Source: Streptomyces sp. NBC_01210 (GTDB lineage: Bacteria > Actinomycetota > Actinomycetes > Streptomycetales > Streptomycetaceae). From it: 64,000 bases of DNA. Both the position numbers and the translations under genes were made by a program. Where the stretch lies: contig NZ_CP108549.1 in the NCBI RefSeq assembly GCF_036010325.1, positions 124,001 through 188,000 on the forward strand, written 5' to 3'. A model generated the notes under the pieces. The model worked only from the letters and a program-made list of their open reading frames with translations. It searched no databases and had not been told where the DNA came from. Each line of letters begins with the position of its first letter. Positions within the stretch are counted from its first letter, which is position 1. This document shows, piece after piece, positions 54,996 to 63,139 of the stretch.

Positions 54996-55215
54996 CCGAT
55001 CACGTCCGGAATGACAACGGCTTCTGACACAGAAGGGGCGCAGGCCCTGACCGGGGCCGCTGGCCTTGATCCTGACCGGGGCCGCTGGCCTTGATGTTGA
55101 ACAGGTAGCGGCCCAGGATGTCCTTATCTGGACACCTTCGGGTGAGGGCCGTTCCGACTGCGTTGCGGTGAGCTTGCCGCCTCGTTGAGCCGTCCGAGAG
55201 GCGGTCGGGGAGGCT

Positions 55216-56354
55216 TTGGTGCGGGTGCTTCAGGAGCATCAGGACGGGATCGTTCGCCGAGTGCAACTCGTCGATGACGAAGATGAGCCGGTCGGGTCGG
55301 CCTGCCGGTTCCTGGACCACTTGGCAGACCGGGGCTTCTCACCGAACACCTTGAGGGCCTACGCGTACGACCTGAAGTACCTGTTCACGTTTCTCAGCCA
55401 AGAAGACATGGACTGGCGGGACTTCAGCGCGCCGCACGCACTGCGGCTGTTGGCCTTTCTCCGACGCACGCCGTCTCGTCGCGCTGCCCAGCGGTTTGGA
55501 CTGGCTGCGATCGCCGGCGGTCCGGACACACCGGGCAGGCTGCTGGCGCCTTCAACGGTGAACCGAATCCTGGCAGCTGTCTCCAGCTTCTACGAGCGAT
55601 CGTCGCGGCGGAGTACGAGGGTGACGCCTCCCCGATGCAGACACGCCCCGATCCTGCGCTGGCCAGGGTGGCAGACCGCCATCAGCCGTTCATGGGGCGG
55701 GCCAGCCGTCAGCAGCCAGTTCGTCGGACGGTGACGGTCAAGCAGCCGCGGCGTCTGCCCCGGCCGATGGACGAGGCCGTGCTGGAGGAGTTCATCGGGA
55801 GTCTCAAGCGCTTCCGCGATCTGGCGATCTTCCTTCTCATGCTGGACGGTGGACTGCGGCCCGGCGAGGTCCTCTCGCTGCACGTTGCCGATATCTCCTA
55901 CGGCCGGCGCCGGGTGACGATCCGCAAGAGGGACGACCACCCGCACGGAGTGCGGGGAAAGTCCCGCATGGAACGGATCGTCGATCTGCACGAGCCGCGG
56001 ACGCTGGACGCGGTCAGCCGCTACGCCATGCACGAGCGGCCGTTGGAGGCTGTCAGCCCGTTCGTCTTCCTCATCGCAGGCAAGGGCGCCCGCAGACTGG
56101 AACCGCTTGGTTACGACGCCGTGGTGCGTCTCTTTTCCCGCCGCATGGCCAAACTCGGACTGCGCACGCCAGAGACGACTCCGCATGCGCTGAGACACAC
56201 GCATGCCACTGCGATGTGGGAAGGCGGAATGCGGGAGCTTTCGCTTCAGAAGCGGCTCGGACACGCTTCGCCGGAGTCGACGAAGGTCTACACCCGGGTC
56301 TCCGACGAGGCGGTACTGGCGGACTACACCCGGGCGCTGGAGAACAACCGATGA
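55216..56354 (+). pseudogene. Tn554 TnpA-like tyrosine recombinase, one frameshift
   Basis: The N-terminal core-binding frame reads ACRFLDHLADRGFSPNTLRA, YAYDLKYLFTFLSQEDMDWR and VNRILAAVSSFYE, then slips near 55598, where the family has EWAI. The catalytic frame continues to 56354: MLDGGLRPGEVLSLHVADIS (Arg I), TTPHALRHTHATAMWEGG (H-x-x-R) and LGHASPESTKVYTRVSDEAV (Tyr). It directly precedes a second, larger recombinase, the order of tnpA-tnpB in Tn554-type transposons. One deleted base accounts for the break. Confidence 0.72.
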
Positions 56355-58412
56355 CTGTCCTTGCGCTTGCAGCGGTTCCCGAACCGCCACCTCGACGCGA
56401 ACACGCCTCGCGGAGCGAGTACGAATCCTGGGTCCGTTCCACGTTCCCCGGAGCGAGGGGAACCGTCAGCTCGCGACTGTTCTTCTATAAACGCTTCGTC
56501 GAGCGGTGGCCTGACCTGGAGGAATGGTTCGCCGCCCCTTTGCTGGTCCGTCTGGACTTGGGCGCCGATGCGGCGGCTGGCCCTGGCATGCGTCGCGGGA
56601 CTTCACACGAAGCGGGCTCCTACCTGGCCTACCTCGCGCTGACCCACGACATGCCGATGGACGCCGACTGGGTGCTTGCCCGAAACTTCGACAGCCTGTT
56701 TCACCCCCGTGTTGCTCCCGCGCTGGGGGTGGACCTAGACCTGCTGAACACCCTCGACCAACGTCAGCAACAACTCGGCTACCGAAGTGGAAGGTCAGCC
56801 CTGACCTGGGGAGTCGCTCGCCTCGTCCTCTGGAAGGGAGATCCGGACATCACCGCCATCACCCACCAGGACCTGGTCTCATTCAGCGAAGAGATCCGCC
56901 GATGGAGCTTGTTACCGGAAGCCGCTGTCATCCGGGCAGCCCATATCCACAGCACACGCCGTGTGCACGAACCGCCCGTACTCGTCAGCCAGTTCGAGAA
57001 AGCATCCCTGAGCCGATTGCACAGTCTGCACGTGCTCATGTTCAACACCGGCCAGATCAGCGAGCCACCATTTCACGGTCTGAAGACCCGCGAACTATGG
57101 CGCGAAGAACTCACCCCGGCCGACACCCCGCCCGCGGTCGCTGCACCGGTCAATCGCTGGCTGGCCGGACGCCTCCAGAGCACCGACCGGGCCGAATCCG
57201 TACGCAACGCTCGCGACGCCTTTCGCTACTTCCTTCGCTGGCTCGGCCAGAGTCATCCCGAGATGGCCAATCTCGCCGAGCTGACCCGGTCCCACGTCGA
57301 AAGCTGCCTCTCACACCTGCACCAGCGGATCAACCAACGTGCTGCAATTCTTCCGCGAGAGCAGTCAGTGGGGATGGACCGACGTCCCAGCCCGGCCTCT
57401 CCTCGGCCGCTCGGACCTGCCGAAACTTGCCATGCGGTTGCCCCGCTTCATCCCCAGGGACGAGCTGGGTCGGTTCATGCAGTCCATCGACGAACTGGAC
57501 GACCCGCATCAACGGGCTGCCCTGCTCCTCTTGCGCTGGAGTGGAGCCCGCCGCGGCGAGATCGCCCGGCTGGCCCTTGACTGCCTGGACGCCTACCCCG
57601 ATGGCTACCCCCGGCTTCGGATCCCGGTCGGCAAAACCTATACCGAGCGCATGATCCCCTTGCACCCCCAGGCGGCGGACGTCCTGCGCGAGCTGATCGA
57701 TTCGGCCAAAGCCGCGAACGCCGCGGCCCGCCACGATGCATGGGCCCAACAGCCGGTTCGCTACGTGTTCATGCGACGAGGCAAGCCCATGGGTCGGCAC
57801 TTCCTCTTCGAAGACGCCCTGGAGATCGCCTGCCGCAAGGCTGGACTCGTCGACGGCGACGGCAATCCCACCGTGACTGCCCACCGGTTTCGCCACACCG
57901 TCGGCACCCAGTTCGCCGAAGGGGGCGCCCAGATCCAGACCATCATGGCGGTCCTCGGGCACCGCAACGCGCAGATGTCGGCCACGTACTCCCACATCAG
58001 CGACCCCGTCCTGAAGGAGCAGTACCAGAAAGTCATTGCCGCCGGCGGACGGATCGCGGGACCTGCCACCGAGGAACTACTGAGCAGAAAGATCGGCGAA
58101 GACACCCTGAACTGGCTCAAGACCAACTTCTTCAAGACCGAGCTCGAACTCGGACACTGCCTGCGGGCATCCGCTGAAGGGCCCTGCGAGTGCGATCTCT
58201 ATCTCCGTTGCTCGAAGTTCCTCACCACCAGTGAGTACGCCCCGCGCCTGCGGTCCCGGCTCACCCGCGAGCAGCAACTCGCCCAGGATGCCGTCGAGCG
58301 CGGCTGGCCCCGCGAGGTCGAGCGGCACAACGCCATCGCCGACCGGATCCGTGGCCTCCTCGCCGACCTTGGAGAGAGCGCAGCCCCTGGCCGCCCTGAC
58401 AACCACTGCTGA
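56351..58412 (+). pseudogene. Tn554 TnpB-like tyrosine recombinase, one frameshift
   Basis: ATG 56351 overlaps the end of the first recombinase. The N-terminal frame (YESWVRSTFPGARGTVSSRL, KRFVERWPDLEEWFAAPLLV, ADWVLARNFDSLFHPRVAPA) runs to about 57340, where a one-base slip occurs. The second frame has VLQFFRESSQWGWTDVPARP, LLLLRWSGARRGEIARLALD (Arg I), TAHRFRHTVGTQFAEGG (H-x-x-R) and LGHRNAQMSATYSHISDPVL (Tyr), and then a Cys-containing tail (CECDLYLRCSKF). Total ~690 residues, as in TnpB. No TnpC homologue follows. Confidence 0.72.
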
Positions 58413-58430
58413 CCACGCACAATCGTCCCC

Positions 58431-58670
58431 ATGGAATTCGAAGACCCGGAACTCATGGTCGATGCCTTCGCGATCGTCGGAGCCTTCAACATGGCCGACA
58501 TGCAGCGATCGCGCCGGGCCCTGCTGTTCTGGCTCCACCCTGGCGAGTTGGACGGACGGACTGGCCGCCGCATGCGCGCATCCGCCGGGCAGTGGCCGCG
58601 TGAGCGGGATCGCCCCCGCGGGGCCCGCTGGAACTCCGCCGGGCAGTGGCCGCGTGAGCGGGATCGGTGA
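58431..58670 (+). CDS. Small hypothetical ORF containing a 32-bp direct repeat
   Basis: This 79-residue frame starts MEFEDPELMVDAFAIVGAFN, 18 bp after the recombinase. The first ~45 residues look protein-like; the rest is encoded by two copies of a 32-bp repeat (58581-58612 and 58635-58666) giving SAGQWPRERDR twice. It could be the displaced start of another gene. Function unknown. Confidence 0.35.
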   Translation: MEFEDPELMVDAFAIVGAFNMADMQRSRRALLFWLHPGELDGRTGRRMRASAGQWPRERDRPRGARWNSAGQWPRERDR

Positions 58671-59029
58671 CCACACCCTCCGCTCGATGCAGACGGCGTA
58701 TCTCAGCCCAGTCCTCCACCTTCAGCACCCTCCAAATGATCAAGGGGGGTTAATTCTGCGGGACCACCAGGGGGTCAGTCACGACACAGCCGGGCGGGCC
58801 CCGGATGTACTCCTCCAGTGGTAGCCAGGGGCTTGATCCGCCCACGGCCGTATCGCAAATGCCATCTCCAGCCAGACGTTTCGCAGTCCGCTGCCGGCCA
58901 CTCTGGTTGTACCGCCGCGGAACATCGGCTCAATGCCTGGGCCCGGCGGGAAGGACCCCAAGGTGCCGCACGCGATCCACGCGAACCCCCCGAGAGTGCC
59001 GCACCCCACACCACCCCGTCTGGAGCGTT
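58671..59029. other. Intergenic, nothing recognised
   Basis: No supported gene, RNA or strong hairpin is visible in this stretch. Confidence 0.5.
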
Positions 59030-59408
59030 TCTCTTGTTCACGCACGGCCTCCCCGACTACGACCCGTTCCTGCGCGCAGTCGCCTCCGTCGAGCACGGCC
59101 ACGCCGCCTCCCTCACAGCCTCCCCTAATCACTCACGGCCGCTGAACTCCACCCGCATGCCCACCACGGACTGGACCCACGGCCTCAAGTCCCGGATCGG
59201 AGCGCCCGAACAGTGGTGGAGCGTCACGATGCCGATCACGACGACGGACGAACGGCCCGGCACACACACCTTCGTCATCTGGGCGATCACCGCTCAGGCC
59301 GCGCTTTCCTCCGCCGTCAACGTCGCTCGCTCGGACATAGCCAGCAAACGCCGACGCTACGCAACGATCGACACCAGTGCCGCAGTCATCACGCTCTGGA
59401 AAGGGTGA
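59030..59408 (+). pseudogene. Hypothetical protein fragment
   Basis: The frame FLLFTHGLPDYDPFLRAVAS, HGLKSRIGAPEQWWSVTMPI, GTHTFVIWAITAQAALSSAV, ARSDIASKRRRYATI has balanced composition and a clean stop at 59406-59408. The start is unclear and no family is recognised. Confidence 0.35.
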
Positions 59409-59510
59409 GTACCGCCCGCGCTCTCGTTGAAAGACGGTGCCAGGGCCCCCGGCTGCCGGAGGCCCTGGCACCGTCGCAGGTTCAGCACATGCACGCGGCA
59501 CACCGGGCAA

Positions 59511-60250
59511 TCAGGTGCGCCCCGCAGTCCCCCGCAGTGCCCCAAAGACGCGGGAAAGGCTGCCATCGGTCACGCGCAGAGCAACGGCCACCTCCAGCCG
59601 TGCGGGACCAGCGAGCGCCCGTTCGACCAGGCCCACGCCGATGGCACCCACAGGCTGGCCGGAGCTGTCGGCGACTGGGGCGGCGACGCTGGCCTCGCCC
59701 ACGGCTGCTTCCTGTTCTTCCAGCGCATAGCCCGCTGGCGGACCTGCTCCAGCTCGCGCGCCATGCGGCCGGGGGCGTCGGTAAGCGAGGCAGGCTCGCC
59801 GGCGAGCAAGTGGTCGCGCAGCGCCTGGGGGCACATGCGCCACGATCGTCCTTCCCAGCGCACAGACGTTCCAGGGGATGGTGTGCCCACCTCCGAGATC
59901 TGAACAGACCCGCCGGGCGGGCAGGCATGGCGGGCCAACAGGGTCTGGTTACCCGCGAGTAAACCTACTCATGCCGCCTATCCCACGCGAGTGGCCAGCA
60001 GGTAGCCCACGCCAGAGCCCTGGTACGCAGTTCCTGGGTGCCCAGGTGGGCGTTGCCGAGCTGCACCAGGCCCGGGCCCCAGGCAGTCGTTGCCCGCCTC
60101 TGCATCCTGGATTCACAATTTTCCTCCCCCTCAAGGGTCCGCAGCAGTGCACGGGCGGTCGGCTTGGCAGGCTCTCGGCCAGGTCGGTCACGCCCAGCCT
60201 CGGCCCCATCGTGACGAGCTCCCGCAGGATGCGGACCGCTCGCTGCACCG
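59511..60250 (-). pseudogene. IclR-family regulator, several frameshifts
   Basis: The minus strand begins with an IclR helix-turn-helix (QRAVRILRELVTMGPRLGVT, then AKPTARALLRTLEGEENC in another frame). It ends with the effector-domain tail GYALEEQEAAVGEASVAAPV, DSSGQPVGAIGVG. At least three frame changes and an in-frame stop lie between. Not functional. Confidence 0.7.
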
Positions 60251-60359
60251 ATTGTTCTCAGGGGCTGTGTCCGCGTCGTTTTTAGTGGCGGGCTTGCGTA
60301 TGCGGCGCCAGTGTGACCAGTGCAGAACACGGCTGGCCCGTGTGGGCCGACGGTGAGTG

Positions 60360-61020
60360 AGTCAGGTGTTCAGGCGTCTACTCTCGGCGAAGCTGAGGTG
60401 GATGGGCTGGGGAGGATCCGTTTCTGCTTTGTCGGCGTCGAGTTCGCGGACGAGCAGGACGGTGAGACAGGCGAGGGAGTTGTAGCCGATCACGGGCATG
60501 CACCTCTTGCGCTGGTCGGTGGTGACCTGCCGGTTGCTGTCTCCGGCCGTCCTGCCGACCGTGCGCCAGCCGTCAGCGATGTTGCCGAGTTTTTTGATGT
60601 CGGCGTGGACCAGTTCACCGGGTCGGGGTCATTCGTGGCAGCGGATCGGCTCGCCGCTGGGGCGGTCCATCCAGGCCAGCCGGTTCAGACCCTGCCGGGC
60701 AGGGGGGATCACGTGCACCGTCGAGGCGGGCAGGCCCAGAATTAGGCCGATCCGGGCCGGTCCCACGTTGCGCGCCTGCCGGATCTCGTAGACGCGGGCC
60801 TCCAGAGCCGATGAGGTGCGGTGCGGAGTGGTCCGGGGCCGGCTGGAGCGGTCAAACAGGTCTACCTCCCCCTCAGCCCGCCGCCCACTTGTGGGCCGTG
60901 GCCCGCGAGATACCCGTCTCGGCCGCAACATGCGCGACCCGGCGGCCTGAGCGGACACGTTGAACCAGCAGCCGCCTGCCGTGAACGGTCAGCCGGGCAT
61001 TACGGTGGGACACGAAGACC
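60360..61020 (-). pseudogene. IS481-family transposase, frameshifted and truncated
   Basis: It opens SHRNARLTVHGRRLLVQRVR, VAHVAAETGISRATAHKW (helix-turn-helix), then in another frame DLFDRSSRPRTTPHRTSSAL and GPARIGLILGLPASTVHVI, WMDRPSGEPI, and in a third ELVHADIKKLGNIADGWRT (first catalytic Asp) and VIGYNSLACL, before losing similarity near 60370. The C-terminal catalytic part is absent. Confidence 0.75.
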
Positions 61021-61128
61021 TCCGTGTGCGATGCAGTCCTAGACAGCTCCACCACACCGGAGGTCTTCGCCATGATCAAGCCCGGCGACAGTCAACAACG
61101 CTCGTGATCAATACACCCAGGGCGGCGC

Positions 61129-61629
61129 TCAGCGCTGGCGCGGGACGAATGCCTCGGAGCAGCCCTTGCCGTGGTGCAGGCCGAGGCCTATCAGTGTCCG
61201 GGCCAGCGAGGCGTCGTCGTCGATCGCTGTCAGCTGATAGCCCTCGGTGGGGTGCGGGGCCAGGAGTGCCATGAGGTCGCGTGCGGGAACGAAGGCGGAG
61301 GGGGCGAGCCGGGTGTGGTGCAGCCACAGTCCTTCGCCCAGGTGCGCCACGGCGCACGGGGGAATCCGGCGGTCGTGCTCGTCAGTGGTGGTCGGATACC
61401 CCTGGAAAGAGGAGGCTTCCAGGACCAGGGCGAGGGTGGCGGGGAAGTCTGCCGCGGCGGCCAGTGCGTGGTCGACGGCGAGCAGGCCTTCCTGCCGGGC
61501 CCGTTCTGCGGTCGCCCACGCGCCTTCGGCGCGGTGGAGCTCTGCTTCGGCCTCCGACCGGGCGAGGAAACACGAGGTGAATCGGCGCAGGGCTTTGATG
61601 GGAAGTACGGGCGGGAGAGGCGCTGTCAT
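61129..61629 (-). CDS. Conserved hypothetical protein (166 aa)
   Basis: ATG 61629 with GGAGCG upstream starts MTAPLPPVLPIKALRRFTSC. A helical N-terminal half (EAEAELHRAEGAWATAERAR) is followed by a mixed part with LWLHHTRLAPSAFVPARDLM. There is no signal peptide, membrane segment or known motif. Codon use is typical of the genome and the frame is clean, so it is probably real. No operon partner: IS481 debris downstream, LysR upstream on the same strand after a 333-bp gap. Confidence 0.6.
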   Translation of the reverse strand: MTAPLPPVLPIKALRRFTSCFLARSEAEAELHRAEGAWATAERARQEGLLAVDHALAAAADFPATLALVLEASSFQGYPTTTDEHDRRIPPCAVAHLGEGLWLHHTRLAPSAFVPARDLMALLAPHPTEGYQLTAIDDDASLARTLIGLGLHHGKGCSEAFVPRQR

Positions 61630-61808
61630 CGGTTCGCTCCTGTCGGGGACCAGACTGGAAAGGCAGCCAGCGTGGGATGCGGGGCAGCACTGGCGAATGG
61701 TGCGGGTGGCAAGCAGCTGCTGCATCCCAGTCAGGTTGCCCGCCCGGCCCCGCGTGCCGCGTCCCGCTGGAGAAGGCATCTGAACCCCACCCAGGGAGTC
61801 AGGCAGCC

Positions 61809-61836
61809 GCGCAGTACATCCTGGGATGTACTGCGC
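61809..61836. terminator. Perfect 13-bp palindrome after lysR (terminator or operator)
   Basis: GCGCAGTACATCC (61809-61821) and its exact complement (61824-61836) are 2 nt apart, about 127 bp beyond the lysR stop and 180 bp upstream of the hypothetical gene. The arms are not especially GC-rich and there is no loop to speak of, so a protein-binding site for the hypothetical gene is as likely as a terminator. Confidence 0.45.
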
Positions 61837-61962
61837 CCCTCGCGGCGCGGCCCGACACCGAATGGCCGGGGCGCAGAAATGAACAACGCCGACGATAAGG
61901 GGCCGACAGTGCCCCACGGGCCGGAGCTGTGCCGTGCGCCTTGCGGCCGCAGCGGCCAACGG

Positions 61963-62898
61963 TCACTTTCCAGGGCCAGCTGGCTGGCTGGGCACCCGGC
62001 GCAGGGGCCATGCTGGCTGGTCGCGCAGGAGCTGGACGAAGGCCTGCTCTGCTGCGGAAAGCAGCCGGTCCCGGCGCCGCAGAAGAGTGATCGGGCGGGC
62101 CTGCGCAGCCTGTTCCACCTCAAGGAGTGCCAGCGTTCCCGACCGGACGTCGTCGGCGACGGCATGCTCGGAGATCAATGAGATGCCCAGGCCGGCCGCC
62201 ACGCAGCGCTTGACCGCTTCCGGCCCCCACACCTCGGTCCACGACGCCTCGGTGAGACCCCAGCTCCCCAGGGTGCTCTCCTGCAGTTCTCGGGTCTGGG
62301 AGCCCGGCTCGCGCAGGATCAGGCGTTCACCGGCGAACATGTCGGCCGTGAGGGACGCGATCCCGGCCAGCGGATGGCCAGGGGCGGCGACCATCACGAG
62401 GCGTTCCTCGAGCACGGTCTCGGACACCAACCGCTGATCGGCCGGAGCGCCCGCGACCACCGCGATCCCGACGCCTCCGCTCAGCAGCTGCTCGATCACC
62501 GCCTTGTTGTTTCCGACGAAGATGTGGCCCTCGACGCTGGGATGGCGGGACCGGTAGGCGGCGAGCAGGTCGGGCAGGAGGTAGGTGCCCACCGTCGTCG
62601 ACCCGCCGACCACAATGCGCCCCGTCTGCAGGCCGCTGAGCTGCTGGACCGCGGCGACAGCCTCCTCGGCCAGCAGAAAGACCCGCTTTCCGTACGTATC
62701 GAGCACCTGCCCCTCGGCCGTGGGCCGGATCCGCCCGCCGGAGCGGTCGATGAGCGTGGTGCGCAGCGACTCCTCCAGCCTGCGCACCTGGTTCGAGACC
62801 GAGGGCTGGCTCATGTACAGCTTCTGTGCGGCGGCCGAGAACCCCCGGTGCTCCACCACCTGCATGAAGATCCACAGTCGGTGCAGGTCGAGTTCCAC
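61963..62898 (-). CDS. LysR-family transcriptional regulator, divergent from phnA
   Basis: This is a 311-residue LysR activator. The winged helix-turn-helix is at the N-terminus (LHRLWIFMQVVEHRGFSAAA, then LYMSQPSVSNQVRRLEESLR). The effector domain starts GRIVVGGSTTVGTYLLPDLL and has the hinge-region motifs VAGLGISLISEHAV... typical of CysB/CbbR-like members. It is divergent from phnA across 241 bp containing a T-N11-A dyad, the usual arrangement for a LysR regulator that controls the neighbouring gene and itself. The same dyad upstream of phosphodiesterase and phosphoesterase genes in this window suggests a wider regulon. Effector unknown; a phosphonate such as phosphonoacetate is plausible. 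Confidence 0.88.
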   Translation of the reverse strand: MELDLHRLWIFMQVVEHRGFSAAAQKLYMSQPSVSNQVRRLEESLRTTLIDRSGGRIRPTAEGQVLDTYGKRVFLLAEEAVAAVQQLSGLQTGRIVVGGSTTVGTYLLPDLLAAYRSRHPSVEGHIFVGNNKAVIEQLLSGGVGIAVVAGAPADQRLVSETVLEERLVMVAAPGHPLAGIASLTADMFAGERLILREPGSQTRELQESTLGSWGLTEASWTEVWGPEAVKRCVAAGLGISLISEHAVADDVRSGTLALLEVEQAAQARPITLLRRRDRLLSAAEQAFVQLLRDQPAWPLRRVPSQPAGPGK

Positions 62899-62956
62899 GG
62901 GCTACTCCCGTTCATGCAGGGCCCTTCTAAGAGCCGTGATCTGGTTGTGCAACGAG

Positions 62957-62984
62957 CTTGATGCTAACTGTGTTCAGCATGAAG
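62957..62984. promoter_or_regulatory. Second imperfect dyad in the lysR-phnA intergenic region
   Basis: CTTGATGCT (62957-62965) and AGCATGAAG (62976-62984) form an 8-of-9 inverted repeat with a 10-nt centre, 59 bp upstream of lysR. It does not resemble the GGCTATG site and could be an autoregulatory or activation site. Confidence 0.3.
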
Positions 62985-63017
62985 CAAAAGGGGCAATTTC
63001 ACCACGACCGCTGGCGA

Positions 63018-63036
63018 GACTATGAGCGTCATAGCC
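63018..63036. promoter_or_regulatory. T-N11-A dyad between lysR and phnA
   Basis: GACTATG-AGCGT-CATAGCC is a 7-5-7 dyad with core CTATG-N5-CATAG, centred 113 bp upstream of the phnA start and about 130 bp upstream of lysR. This is the reference copy for the LysR-box family reported in this window. Confidence 0.6.
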
Positions 63037-63139
63037 GAGCAGCAGGTTCCAAGCTCGCTCTACCTGGTGTTACTTCTGGTGGACCCTTGAGGGGATCCGC
63101 AATCCCGGCCCCTCTTCACATGGCACCAGAGGGGCATTG

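Noticed and set aside
58581..58666. Two 32-bp GC-rich direct repeats separated by 22 bp, with a small internal dyad, resembling a minimal CRISPR array
   Set aside because: Only two units, a spacer too short for type I-E, no cas genes nearby, and the repeat lies inside a short ORF. More likely a small tandem duplication.
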